Positions 45,755 to 54,194 of a stretch of DNA of 64,000 nucleotides are shown here, one piece after another; the stretch's first letter is position 1; every line of letters starts with the position of its first letter. The stretch covers positions 1-64,000 of the forward strand of contig CAYUJU010000004.1 in assembly GCA_964445115.1 (NCBI GenBank). The letters are read 5' to 3'. Under the pieces are notes generated by a model. That model saw only the letters and a list, made by a program, of their open reading frames with translations, ran no database searches and was not told where the DNA came from. The translations under genes were made by a program, and so were the position numbers. The stretch is from CAIJXJ01 sp964445115. GTDB taxonomy: Bacteria > Pseudomonadota > Gammaproteobacteria > Burkholderiales > Methylophilaceae.

Positions 45755-46006
45755 TCAGGCCTCTGCCAGCAGAAGCGCGATGTGCTGCAATTCGGCGCGC
45801 GGATCATCGAACGCTTCGTAGTCCTGACCACGGGTACGGGCGTACCAGTAGCGGCTGTTCCAGGCATCTCCCTCGATCTTGTGCAGCACTGCATGGATCC
45901 AGCAGGCGAAATGATCGTGATATTCCTGCACGATACGGTGCGACTGGTCCCACTCGCCGGCCAGGGCAAGCGTCACGGCAGACTGCAGAGTTGTGTTGAG
46001 GGGCAT
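45755..46006 (-). CDS. Conserved small hypothetical protein
   Basis: 83 residues with the pattern ALAGEWDQSHRIVQEYHD and CWIHAVLHKIEGDAWNSRYWYART, which I recognise as a common uncharacterised proteobacterial family. All-helical by composition. No function known. Upstream is the pqqA terminator, so this gene has its own promoter; downstream is the lipoprotein gene. Confidence 0.78.
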   Translation of the reverse strand: MPLNTTLQSAVTLALAGEWDQSHRIVQEYHDHFACWIHAVLHKIEGDAWNSRYWYARTRGQDYEAFDDPRAELQHIALLLAEA

Positions 46007-46072
46007 ACGATCTCCAAAGGAAGACGTCGCTTTAGCTTAACGGGAAAACACAAAAAAATGAATGGGTTGTCA

Positions 46073-46103
46073 GAAAACAAAAACGGCACCCGCAGGTGCC
46101 GTT
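46073..46103 (-). terminator. Strong terminator directly after pqqA
   Basis: Minus strand AACGGCACC/GGTGCCGTT, a 9-bp perfect stem with a TGCG tetraloop, followed by TTTTTGTTTTC. It lies 22 bases after the pqqA stop and makes pqqA monocistronic. Confidence 0.9.
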
Positions 46104-46125
46104 CTGAATCACGTGACAGTCGCGA

Positions 46126-46197
46126 TTAGCGATTGCAGACGTACATGGTCACTTCAAAACCGAAACGCATTTCAGTCACTTCTGGCTTGGTCCACAT
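46126..46197 (-). CDS. pqqA: Pyrroloquinoline quinone precursor peptide PqqA
   Basis: Ribosomal precursor whose Glu and Tyr are cross-linked and excised to make PQQ, the cofactor of methanol and other alcohol dehydrogenases. The 23 codons read MWTKPEVTEMRFGFEVTMYV plus CNR, close to known PqqA peptides, with the conserved E15 and Y19. A perfect Shine-Dalgarno (AAAGGAG) precedes the ATG at 46197. No pqqB, C, D or E is in the window and a strong terminator follows, so this is an orphan copy; its product must be processed by PqqDE encoded elsewhere. C21 is unusual at that position. Confidence 0.93.
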   Translation of the reverse strand: MWTKPEVTEMRFGFEVTMYVCNR

Positions 46198-46219
46198 GTT
46201 GAACTCCTTTGCTATCGGG

Positions 46220-46247
46220 TTGATCAATCAAGCATTGGTTTGCTTGA
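46220..46247. promoter_or_regulatory. Dyads in the pqqA leader
   Basis: TTGATCAA is a perfect 8-bp palindrome at 46220-46227, directly next to TCAAGCA/TGCTTGA (46228-46234 and 46241-46247), a 7-bp inverted repeat with a 6-base centre. Both lie 23-50 bases upstream of pqqA and downstream of a TAGAAT -10 candidate (46261-46266), so they could form a leader hairpin or an operator. Confidence 0.4.
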
Positions 46248-46364
46248 ACGTATGATTCGTATTCTACGCAGGCGTTCCGTCAGGCAACTCGACGTGATCA
46301 TGAAAGACACCTCATGATTTTCATGAACCGCTCCACGGACATCGGGACGCGATACACTAGCCCC

Positions 46365-46688
46365 ATGCATGACACACCGAATACCGAGCCAAGCCAGACC
46401 GACATCGCGTCGATGCGCGGCCCGGTATTGCTCGAATTCGGCGCCGCTTGGTGCGGCTATTGCCGTGCCGCACGCAGCATGATCGACGAAGCACTCACCG
46501 ATAATCCGCAAGTACGTCACCTGCGCATTGAAGATGGTAAGGGCAAACGGCTAGGGCGCATGTACCGGGTCAAGCTCTGGCCAACTTTGGTGTTGTTGCA
46601 TGATGGTCAGGAGAAGGGGCGACTGGTCCGGCCGACAGAAATCACCGCCTTGCACCAACTGCTGGCGACGACTGATACCGTTTCTTGA
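46365..46688 (+). CDS. Thioredoxin-like protein
   Basis: 107 residues of thioredoxin fold with a WCGYC active site (C30, C33) and the cis-Pro loop KLWPTLVLL (P73). No signal peptide, so cytoplasmic. A TACACT box ends 6 bases before ATG 46365, so the transcript may be nearly leaderless. The active-site dipeptide GY differs from GP of classical thioredoxin, closer to PDI-like or NrdH-like reductants; the partner is unknown. Confidence 0.85.
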   Translation: MHDTPNTEPSQTDIASMRGPVLLEFGAAWCGYCRAARSMIDEALTDNPQVRHLRIEDGKGKRLGRMYRVKLWPTLVLLHDGQEKGRLVRPTEITALHQLLATTDTVS

Positions 46689-46718
46689 GCGACTCGATGC
46701 GCAGTGCTGGGCCACCTG

Positions 46719-47144
46719 TCAGGCTTTGCCCAGAGAACGCTCGGTCTGCAGAATAATTTCCGTTGCAGTCGCGCTGTCGTACAGAATGGCATGGCTTTTC
46801 GCGATCACTCGCACCCAGGTCATATTAGGGCTGATCGGATCGATCTGGATCTCGATTTCGCGCTCGCTGGTTTTGCCTTTGATTATCCAGCCGTTATCCT
46901 CACCGTCACGCGCATCGGACAACAGCTTGATCTCCATCCGGCGCATCGCCTGCAGGGCGGCAAGACGCACCTTGGGAGATGACTTGGTAAACGTACGATA
47001 GGTGATGCCATTGAGCGTATGGGAGACCGCTGTCGAACTCCCTGCACTGACGGCCGTCATGGCTACCGGGGCACATGCGGTCGTCACCGTCATGACCACA
47101 GCCAGTACCGCCCACCCCCACCACCGCTGTTTGCCTGAGCCCAC
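46719..47144 (-). CDS. DUF3568-family lipoprotein
   Basis: 141 residues with a lipoprotein signal ending in VTTACAP (Cys24). The core YRTFTKSSPKVRLAALQAMRRM and GWIIKGKTSEREIEIQIDPISPNMT follows the DUF3568 pattern, small periplasmic proteins of unknown function. Divergent from the GGDEF-EAL gene across a 262-base spacer. Confidence 0.8.
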   Translation of the reverse strand: MGSGKQRWWGWAVLAVVMTVTTACAPVAMTAVSAGSSTAVSHTLNGITYRTFTKSSPKVRLAALQAMRRMEIKLLSDARDGEDNGWIIKGKTSEREIEIQIDPISPNMTWVRVIAKSHAILYDSATATEIILQTERSLGKA

Positions 47145-47235
47145 TCTTCCCCCCGGATTGATTCATTGATCTAAAGGTGACCCGCTGCAAAAGCTGTACC
47201 AAGAATCTGGCACATCGATTATTCATTTGATTTTT

Positions 47236-47333
47236 ATGCGTTTTTAGTGGAAATTAACGCATCGCCACACGATCTCTCGTCGCCGATTGGCGACAGATTC
47301 AGGCAAAAATATCGTAACGCATTGATTATGCGT
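47236..47333. promoter_or_regulatory. Repeated ATGCGT/ACGCAT dyads upstream of the GGDEF-EAL gene
   Basis: Four copies of the 6-mer occur in about 100 bases: ATGCGT (47236) paired with ACGCAT (47257), and ACGCAT (47317) paired with ATGCGT (47328). Between them GTCGCC-GATT-GGCGAC (47279-47294) forms another hairpin. The region is AT-richer than its surroundings. Operator function is inference. Confidence 0.4.
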
Positions 47334-47406
47334 GATTAACATCGTCGCCAAAGGCAGACATCGACACCACTGAAATTTCAGATATGCCGACCCACACCCC
47401 CCCACG

Positions 47407-50400
47407 ATGATGCAATCCCACCGCAGTCTTTCTCGGTTCTCTCGCAGCCTGTGGCTTACGCTGGGCGCCTTCGTCATGTTTGCCATGCTGTTCGTAGCCT
47501 ACGCACTGTCAGAGAAACGAATCGACCGCGCCAACGAATTACGCTTGCGCTCCTACCTGCTGGCCAACGAATTGCGGGAATCCTCGGACGACCTCACCCG
47601 CCTGGTCAGAACCTACGTGATCACGAGCGAACCCTCCTACAAAAAGCGATATCTGCACATCCTCGACGTCCGCGATGGCAAACAGCCTCGCCCAGCCGAG
47701 TACGCAGAGGAGTATTGGGCTCCGACCACCAGCATAAAATCCAGCGCGACCGCCACCCCAGGCACGGCGGTTCCGCTGTTGACGCTCATGCGGGAGGCCG
47801 GCTTCACCGACGCGGAGTTCGAAAAACTGGCTCAGGCCAAAGCCAATTCGGACGCCCTGACCAACACCGAACTGGCCGCCATGCGCCTGGTGGAAACCAC
47901 GCAACCCTTGACCGATACCGTGCGCCAACGCGCCAGCCTGATGCTGCATGACGATGCCTACCATCGCGCCAAGGCAAGCATCATGGCACCTATCGACGAA
48001 TTCATCCGCATGATGGATGCCCGCACACTTGCCGCTGTCCACGAAGCCGAAACTTTGGCCACCATCGTCCGGATCGTGTTCGCAGTGCTTGGCATGCTTC
48101 TGGTGTTGCTGATAATGCAGGCCTACCGCACCTTGCGCGACGTGCTGGGCGGATCGGCCGACGACCTGTACCACCACATCGCCGCGCTCGGCAGCGGGGA
48201 TTTTGTCTCCCCGATCCCGGTCCCCGACGGAGCGGAGAACAGCGTGCTGGGCTGGCTGTCGGAAACCCGGCGCAAGCTGGCTGACATCAACAGTCAGCGC
48301 GAGGAAGCAGAATCCAGAAACCAGCGTTTGACGCGCCTCTACGCCGCGCTCAGCCAGTGCAACCAAGCGATTGTCCGTTGTAGCAGTGAGGGGGAGCTGT
48401 TCTCCCAGATCTGTCGAGATGCCGTTACGTTCGGCGGCATGCAGATGGCCTGGATCGGCCTGGTAGATCCCGAGACACACCAGCTCAGCCCGGTCGCGGC
48501 GTATGGCAATGGTCTCGAATATCTGGAGGGTTTGCACATTTCGGTAGACGCTACCAATCCGACAGGACGGGGGCCAAGCGGCGTCGCCTTCCGCCAGAAC
48601 CAGCCGTTCTGGTGCCAGGACTTCCTGCACGACCCGGCCACCGTAGCTTGGCACGCGCGCGGCGCAGAACTGGGCTGGGGCGCATCCGCGGCGCTTCCAC
48701 TGCATCGCAACGGGAGCGTGATCGGCACCTTTAATCTTTATGCCGACAAAGCCAATGCCTTCGATCTGGCCGAGCGTAACCTGTTGATGGAAATGGCGAC
48801 GGACATCGACTTCGCCATCGACCGCTTCGTGCTGGAACGGGAGCGCATGCATCTGGAAAACAAACTGCTGGAAAGCGAGCAATGCTCACGCCTGGTGCTT
48901 GAAAACGCCCTGGACGCCGTCATCAACATGGATACGCGCGGTCTGGTGACGGAGTGGAGCGGCGGCGCGGAGCGCATGTTCGGCTACCGACGCGACGAGG
49001 CGCTGGGGAAGGAGCTGAGCGAGCTCATTGTGCCGCAACGCGACCGCATGGCCCACAGCAACGGCATGCAGCGGCTGCTGAAAACCGGGCAGTCGGTCAT
49101 GCTGGGAAAAATCATCGAGGTCGACGCCATGCACCGCGATGGCCATGAAATCCCGGTCGAGCTATCCGTCGCCCACATCCAGAGCGGTGACAATACGTTT
49201 TTCAGCGCCTTCATCCGCGATATCAGCGAGCGCAAGGCCGCCGAAATCCGCATCCAGCACCTAGCCCATTTCGACGCATTGACCGGCCTGCCGAACCGGG
49301 CGCAACTCAACGACCACCTCCGGTTTGCCCTAAGCCTGGCAAAACGCAGCAATGGCCATCTGGCGCTGATGTTTCTGGACCTCGATCACTTCAAGGACAT
49401 CAACGACAACCTGGGACACAGCGTGGGGGATGGCCTGCTGGTCGAGCTGTCGAAGCGGCTGCGTACGGTGCTGCGGGAAGAAGATACGGTATCGCGCCTG
49501 GGCGGGGATGAATTCATCGTGCTGCTGCCGGGCAGCGATGCCCGAGGGGCCGAGCACGTCGCCCAGAAAATGCTGGAGCTGATCGGCGAGCCGTATCGGC
49601 TCGACCCCTACGAACTTAGCGTCACCGGATCGATCGGCATCGCGCTGTATCCGGAGGACGGCGAAGACCTCGAGACCCTGTCACGCAATGCCGATACCGC
49701 CATGTACCGAGCCAAGAATGACGGACGCAACGGCTTCCGGTTCTTTACCAGTGAAATGCAGGCGCGCTCCGCCCGCAACCTGCTGCTGGTCAACGCGTTG
49801 CGCTACGCGCTGGATCGCCAACAATTGCACGTCCACTACCAGCCGCAACTCGGCATCCGGGATGGCCAAGTGGTGGGTGCAGAGGCCCTGCTACGCTGGC
49901 AGCACCCGGAACTCGGCCAGGTCTCGCCGGCCGAATTCATCCCTGTGGCGGAAGACAGCGGATTGATCCTGCAGATCGGCGCCTGGGTGCTACGCGAGGC
50001 GGTTCAACAGGCACGCAGATGGCTGGATGCCGGGCATCCACCGATGGTGATGGCGGTCAACCTCTCCGCAGTGCAGTTCCGCCACCCCGACCTGCCCGAC
50101 CTGGTGTCACGCATCCTGAATGAGGTTGGCCTGCCACCGGAGTATCTCGAACTTGAACTGACCGAAGGCGTCGCCATGCATGATCCGCAGGCCGCCATCG
50201 AGGTGATGAACAAACTGCACGACCTCGGCGTACGCATGTCGATCGACGACTTCGGCACCGGGTACTCTTCCCTGAGCTACCTCAAGAAATTCAAGGTCTA
50301 CAAGCTCAAGATCGACCAATCCTTCGTGCGCGACATCAGTACCGACCCCGAGGACAAGGCCATTGTCAGCGCTATCATCCACATGGCCCGCAGCCTGGGG

Positions 50401-50547
50401 CTACAGACGATCGCAGAAGGCGTGGAAACCGAAAGCCAGTTGAACTACCTGCGCGACCAGCAGTGTGACGAAGCGCAAGGCTACCTATTCAGCAAGCCCA
50501 TGCCTGTCGAAGCGTTCGACACCTTCCTGCGCCAGCGTAGTCACTAG
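47407..50547 (+). CDS. GAF-PAS-GGDEF-EAL membrane protein (c-di-GMP turnover)
   Basis: 1046 residues. TM1 about 14-34, periplasmic helical sensor to about 220, TM2 about 221-239, a HAMP-like linker, GAF domain about 310-475, PAS domain about 495-610 (NALDAVINMDTRGLVTEWSG), GGDEF about 620-785 and EAL about 795-1045. The GGDEF motif is intact (699-703) with an I-site RxxD at 690-693. EAL catalytic motifs are present (EALLRW at 826, ELTEG, DDFGTGYSSL, KIDQSF, EGVET). Both activities are thus possible. ATG ATG at 47407; no clear Shine-Dalgarno. Confidence 0.93.
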   Translation: MMQSHRSLSRFSRSLWLTLGAFVMFAMLFVAYALSEKRIDRANELRLRSYLLANELRESSDDLTRLVRTYVITSEPSYKKRYLHILDVRDGKQPRPAEYAEEYWAPTTSIKSSATATPGTAVPLLTLMREAGFTDAEFEKLAQAKANSDALTNTELAAMRLVETTQPLTDTVRQRASLMLHDDAYHRAKASIMAPIDEFIRMMDARTLAAVHEAETLATIVRIVFAVLGMLLVLLIMQAYRTLRDVLGGSADDLYHHIAALGSGDFVSPIPVPDGAENSVLGWLSETRRKLADINSQREEAESRNQRLTRLYAALSQCNQAIVRCSSEGELFSQICRDAVTFGGMQMAWIGLVDPETHQLSPVAAYGNGLEYLEGLHISVDATNPTGRGPSGVAFRQNQPFWCQDFLHDPATVAWHARGAELGWGASAALPLHRNGSVIGTFNLYADKANAFDLAERNLLMEMATDIDFAIDRFVLERERMHLENKLLESEQCSRLVLENALDAVINMDTRGLVTEWSGGAERMFGYRRDEALGKELSELIVPQRDRMAHSNGMQRLLKTGQSVMLGKIIEVDAMHRDGHEIPVELSVAHIQSGDNTFFSAFIRDISERKAAEIRIQHLAHFDALTGLPNRAQLNDHLRFALSLAKRSNGHLALMFLDLDHFKDINDNLGHSVGDGLLVELSKRLRTVLREEDTVSRLGGDEFIVLLPGSDARGAEHVAQKMLELIGEPYRLDPYELSVTGSIGIALYPEDGEDLETLSRNADTAMYRAKNDGRNGFRFFTSEMQARSARNLLLVNALRYALDRQQLHVHYQPQLGIRDGQVVGAEALLRWQHPELGQVSPAEFIPVAEDSGLILQIGAWVLREAVQQARRWLDAGHPPMVMAVNLSAVQFRHPDLPDLVSRILNEVGLPPEYLELELTEGVAMHDPQAAIEVMNKLHDLGVRMSIDDFGTGYSSLSYLKKFKVYKLKIDQSFVRDISTDPEDKAIVSAIIHMARSLGLQTIAEGVETESQLNYLRDQQCDEAQGYLFSKPMPVEAFDTFLRQRSH

Positions 50548-50565
50548 CACCTGATCCACAACGCC

Positions 50566-51192
50566 ATGACCGAACGACGCAAGGCACCTTCCAAAGCCGA
50601 AAGCGGGCTACTCGAGCCGTTCGAAGGCATCCCGCTATCGCGCATCCTGGTGCCAACCGACACGGCAAGCATCGAATCCGCGGCGGCAGACCTGATGCAG
50701 CAGGCTTACGTCGGTTTCGACACCGAATCCCGCCCGACCTTCAGGCCCGGGGAAGTGTCGGACGGCCCGCATGTCGTGCAGTTGGCCACCAACGAACGTG
50801 TCTATCTTTTCCAGACCTGTCGTAGCGAGTGCCATGCCGTGCTGAAGGTCTTGCTGGAATCCGCGCAACTGGTCAAGGTGGGCTTCGATCTCAAGTCCGA
50901 CCGCGGCCACCTGCAGCGCAAACTGGGTATTGAGGCCAGGGCCATCCTCGACCTCGACACGGTATTTTCCGGCATGGGTTACCGGAGTATCGGCGTGCGC
51001 GCGGCGGTGGCGATGACCCTGCAGCGCAAGTTCCACAAATCGAAGCACGTCACCACCTCGAACTGGGCGCTGCGCGAACTGAACGACAAACAGAAGTTGT
51101 ACGCCGCCAACGATGCCTACGCGGCGCTGCAGGTCCTGCACGCCCTCGACTTGCCGGCAAGCGCGCTGCCAGTGACGCACTTGGCACAATGA
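50566..51192 (+). CDS. DEDD-type 3'-5' exonuclease domain protein
   Basis: 208 residues of RNase D-like 3'-5' exonuclease fold. Motif Exo I is VGFDTESRPTF, Exo II LVKVGFDLKSDRGHLQ, Exo III YAANDAYAAL. Lacks HRDC domains, so it is a single-domain nuclease rather than full RNase D. Substrate (RNA or DNA) not determined. Overlaps the GIY-YIG gene by 4 bases. Confidence 0.88.
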   Translation: MTERRKAPSKAESGLLEPFEGIPLSRILVPTDTASIESAAADLMQQAYVGFDTESRPTFRPGEVSDGPHVVQLATNERVYLFQTCRSECHAVLKVLLESAQLVKVGFDLKSDRGHLQRKLGIEARAILDLDTVFSGMGYRSIGVRAAVAMTLQRKFHKSKHVTTSNWALRELNDKQKLYAANDAYAALQVLHALDLPASALPVTHLAQ

Positions 51193-51452
51193 GCAAGCCC
51201 TGGTTCGTCTACCTGATCGAATGTGAGAACGGCAGCATCTACACCGGTATCGCCGTCGATGTAAGCGCCCGCTATCAAGCCCATCTTGCCGGCACAGGCG
51301 CCAAATACACGCGATCACATCCGCCACGGCGCCTGCTGGCAACTTTCGCCCATCCCGACCGTTCCAGCGCCTCCAAGGCGGAATACGCCATCAAGCAACT
51401 TTCCGCACAAGAAAAGCGACAACTCGCCGCAGATCCCGCGAACGGCCTGTAA
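51189..51452 (+). CDS. GIY-YIG nuclease-like protein (YhbQ type)
   Basis: 87-residue GIY-YIG domain: VYLIECENGSIYTGIAVDV holds the two Tyr motifs, followed by R29-type arginine in RYQAHLAG and the KAEYAIKQL glutamate segment. Similar to the YhbQ/UPF0213 family. Coupled to the exonuclease gene (ATGA overlap), suggesting a shared nucleic-acid role, not shown. Confidence 0.9.
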   Translation: MSKPWFVYLIECENGSIYTGIAVDVSARYQAHLAGTGAKYTRSHPPRRLLATFAHPDRSSASKAEYAIKQLSAQEKRQLAADPANGL

Positions 51453-51461
51453 ACTGCAGAC

Positions 51462-52448
51462 ATGAACGAGACGACCGCGCCATTTTCCGGGTTGACGCCG
51501 GATGCCATCCTCCATGCACTGGACAGTGTCGGCCTGCCAGCCGATGGTCGCCTGCTGGCCCTGAACAGCTACGAGAACCGCGTCTATCAGGTCGGCATGG
51601 AGGACGGCCCACCCCTGATCGCCAAATTCTATCGCCCGCAACGCTGGTCAGATGCCGCTATCCTCGAAGAGCACGCCTTCGTGCAGGCGCTGGCCAATGC
51701 TGAAATCCCCGCCGTGCCAGCCATAACAATCGATGGCCAGACCCTGCATCATGCCGGCGGGTTCCGCTTTGCCCTGTTCTCACGCCACGGTGGACGGGCA
51801 CCGGAAATCAGCGATCCGAACACACTGGAATGGCTGGGCCGCTTCATCGGCCGGATCCATGCCATCGGTGCCACGGCAACCTTCCAGCACCGGCCCACGC
51901 TGGATATCGCGAGCTTCGGGGAAGAACCTCGCGAGTACCTGCTCACACACGGCTTTATCCCGCCCGACCTGGAGCCTGCCTACCGCAGTGTAGTCGACCA
52001 GGCACTGGACGGCGTTCGGCACTGCTTCGACCGTGCAGGTACCATCGCCACACTGCGCCTGCATGGCGACTGCCACCCGGGCAACGTGTTGTGGACCGAT
52101 GCCGGCCCGCACTTCGTGGATTTCGATGACAGTCGCATGGGGCCTGCCGTGCAGGATTTGTGGATGCTGCTTTCAGGCGAGCGGGAGGATATGGTCAGGC
52201 AGCTGGCCGACCTGCTGGCCGGCTACGAGGATTTCTGTGCGTTCGACCCGCGCGAGCTGTATCTGGTGGAAGCACTGCGCACCCTCCGCCTGATCCACTA
52301 CGCGGCCTGGCTGGCCCGTCGCTGGCAAGATCCGGCCTTTCCGCTGGCGTTCCCTTGGTTCAACACGCAACGCTACTGGCAGGACCGAGTGCTGGAATTG
52401 CGCGAACAGATCGCGCTGATGGAAGAACCGCCGCTCTGGCCGGTCTAG
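51462..52448 (+). CDS. srkA: Stress response kinase SrkA (YihE/RdoA)
   Basis: 328-residue atypical Ser/Thr kinase of the aminoglycoside-phosphotransferase fold, which in E. coli limits death after stress and acts on the Cpx pathway. Active-site motifs LRLHGDCHPGNVLW and HFVDFDDSRMGPAVQDLWML are intact, with the N-terminal YENRVYQVGMEDG. Starts 9 bases after the GIY-YIG gene. Convergent with mtdB. Confidence 0.9.
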   Translation: MNETTAPFSGLTPDAILHALDSVGLPADGRLLALNSYENRVYQVGMEDGPPLIAKFYRPQRWSDAAILEEHAFVQALANAEIPAVPAITIDGQTLHHAGGFRFALFSRHGGRAPEISDPNTLEWLGRFIGRIHAIGATATFQHRPTLDIASFGEEPREYLLTHGFIPPDLEPAYRSVVDQALDGVRHCFDRAGTIATLRLHGDCHPGNVLWTDAGPHFVDFDDSRMGPAVQDLWMLLSGEREDMVRQLADLLAGYEDFCAFDPRELYLVEALRTLRLIHYAAWLARRWQDPAFPLAFPWFNTQRYWQDRVLELREQIALMEEPPLWPV

Positions 52449-52523
52449 CGTCGGTTTTCGTCGGAGGGAGAAATGGAAAGCCCGGTACCGAGCAAGCCGG
52501 CACCGGGTTGAGAAACCGGGCGA

Positions 52524-53435
52524 TCAGCCCATCTTGCGCGCGACTTCGAACGCGGACAGGAAGTCCAGCGACACGGCGCTTTCGGTATCCATCATCATCT
52601 GGAACATCTGCTTCTGCAGGTTGTACTTGCGGCTACCGATCGCCAGCGCACCCAAGCCCAGCGCCCAGTCAGCCCCCTTGATCGGGGTTGCATCGGAGCG
52701 CGCATCAATACCCTCGATGCCAGAAGGCGGCACGGCATTCACGTCCGCGGCGATAATGAGGTTCTTGGCATTCTGCAGTTGCGCGGTCGAAATCACGCGC
52801 ACGCCAGCCGCGGCACAACTCAACAGCACCTCAGCCTCGGCAATGATCGCAGCCTTCTTCTCCTCCGTCGTGCCGTCCACGCACTTCAGGTCCACGCCAT
52901 ACAATTCGTTGTACTTGTCGGCGATGGCTTGCGTACGGGCCACGTCGCGGTGTGCCACCATCAGCACCTCTGCGCCCTCCTTGGCACACATGATCGAAGC
53001 GCATCCACCTACGGGGCCGTTTGCGCCGAACACCACCACACGCTTGTCCTTGAGATTGGCATTGAAATGCTCCCGGGCTGCCGTCACCACATAGGCAGAC
53101 AACGCTGCACCTGTCGTGAAGGCACCGGACGGATCCGCGAAAAGCGACACCTCGAACGGCGGGAACATGGCCTTTTTGGCTGCCTTGAGCATGTCCATCG
53201 CCAGATCCATCTCACGCCCGCCGATAAAAATGCCGGTACGCCACACGCCGCGCGGCCCACGCGAAAAAATCGCATCCTGCACCAAGCCGGTGATTTCGTC
53301 CTGCGTCACGTTGGTGTAGGTGAAAATGGAATCAAAACCGGCGTCCCGCGCCATGTTGGCATCGAACGGACTGATGTTCTTTTGCGTGGTCAGAAAATGC
53401 AGGATGAACGGTTTTTCGCGTGCTTGGTCAGCCAT
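52524..53435 (-). CDS. mtdB: Methylene-tetrahydromethanopterin dehydrogenase MtdB
   Basis: NAD(P)-dependent oxidation of methylene-H4MPT in the formaldehyde oxidation pathway of methylotrophs. 303 residues with the family stretches ISPFDANMARDAGFD, RTGIFIGGREMDLAMDM, FADPSGAFTTGAAL, the Rossmann VVVFGANGPVGGCASI and AADVNAVPPSGIEGIDA. Sequence is closer to MtdB than MtdA. Start ATG 53435 has GGAGGAAG upstream; longer frames upstream are unsupported. Stands alone here, without fae, mch or fhc genes. Confidence 0.93.
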   Translation of the reverse strand: MADQAREKPFILHFLTTQKNISPFDANMARDAGFDSIFTYTNVTQDEITGLVQDAIFSRGPRGVWRTGIFIGGREMDLAMDMLKAAKKAMFPPFEVSLFADPSGAFTTGAALSAYVVTAAREHFNANLKDKRVVVFGANGPVGGCASIMCAKEGAEVLMVAHRDVARTQAIADKYNELYGVDLKCVDGTTEEKKAAIIAEAEVLLSCAAAGVRVISTAQLQNAKNLIIAADVNAVPPSGIEGIDARSDATPIKGADWALGLGALAIGSRKYNLQKQMFQMMMDTESAVSLDFLSAFEVARKMG

Positions 53436-53526
53436 GAAACTTCCTCCAGATGTCGTTGTAATCTCGTGTTGTGTCGCCGTGATGCCGGACCCCGACGCCA
53501 TAGTACCCTGCCGCGAAAAAAAACGC

Positions 53527-54129
53527 TTATCCCACTTTGTGCGGTGATGTTTCGATCTGCCGGACAAACACCTCAAATAGCTCAGGATCATGTTTGTGTC
53601 CGGTCTCCGACAACATCACATCCATGATCTCCACATGCGTCCTTGGCTCGTGGTAAACACGTCGCGTCGCCATGGCATCGTAGTTGTCAGCAAGCGTGAT
53701 AATGCGCGACATCAAAGGAATCTCGTCACCCTTCAATCCATGCGGATAGCCGGTGCCATCGAAACACTCGTGGTGATGCAGGATCGCCCTCGCCACGACA
53801 TCCGTCCCCTCCATATGCAACGCCTGCACGATTTGCGCACCGCGCTCGCTGTGTGCCCGCATGATGGCGAACTCGTCCTCGCCAAGCCGCTCTGCTTTCA
53901 GTAACACTTCGTCCGGAATGCCGATTTTACCGATGTCATGCAGCGCAGAAGCCGTCTCCAGCAAGGTCAGCTCATCTCCGGACAAGCCCATGGCCACGGC
54001 GAGGTTCAGCGACAACTGCATGACGCGATCACTATGAAACCGGGTATAGGCGTCGCGCGCCTTGAGGGCTACGGCCAGTGCTCCGGCGAATTGGATCAAG
54101 GCCTGATGCGGTTGCGGTACTTCGCTCAT
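53527..54129 (-). CDS. HD-GYP domain phosphodiesterase-like protein
   Basis: 200 residues, essentially one HD-GYP domain, expected to hydrolyse c-di-GMP. Metal and substrate motifs are intact: H64-D65 in ALHDIGKIGIPD, HHHECFDGTGYPHG at 118-131 (GYP at 127-129). ATG 54129 chosen; a TTG at 54150 is possible. No receiver or sensor domain, so activity is likely set by expression or a partner. Lies between mtdB and the sugar kinase. Confidence 0.9.
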   Translation of the reverse strand: MSEVPQPHQALIQFAGALAVALKARDAYTRFHSDRVMQLSLNLAVAMGLSGDELTLLETASALHDIGKIGIPDEVLLKAERLGEDEFAIMRAHSERGAQIVQALHMEGTDVVARAILHHHECFDGTGYPHGLKGDEIPLMSRIITLADNYDAMATRRVYHEPRTHVEIMDVMLSETGHKHDPELFEVFVRQIETSPHKVG

Positions 54130-54194
54130 GGATCGGTTCTGCAGTGACAAGAACGATCAGGGTATGCCAAAACCGTACGCACAACAATATGCGG

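Noticed and set aside
52455..52515. Possible terminator between srkA and mtdB
   Set aside because: CCCGGT/ACCGGG arms exist but the loop is long and no T-tract follows on either strand.
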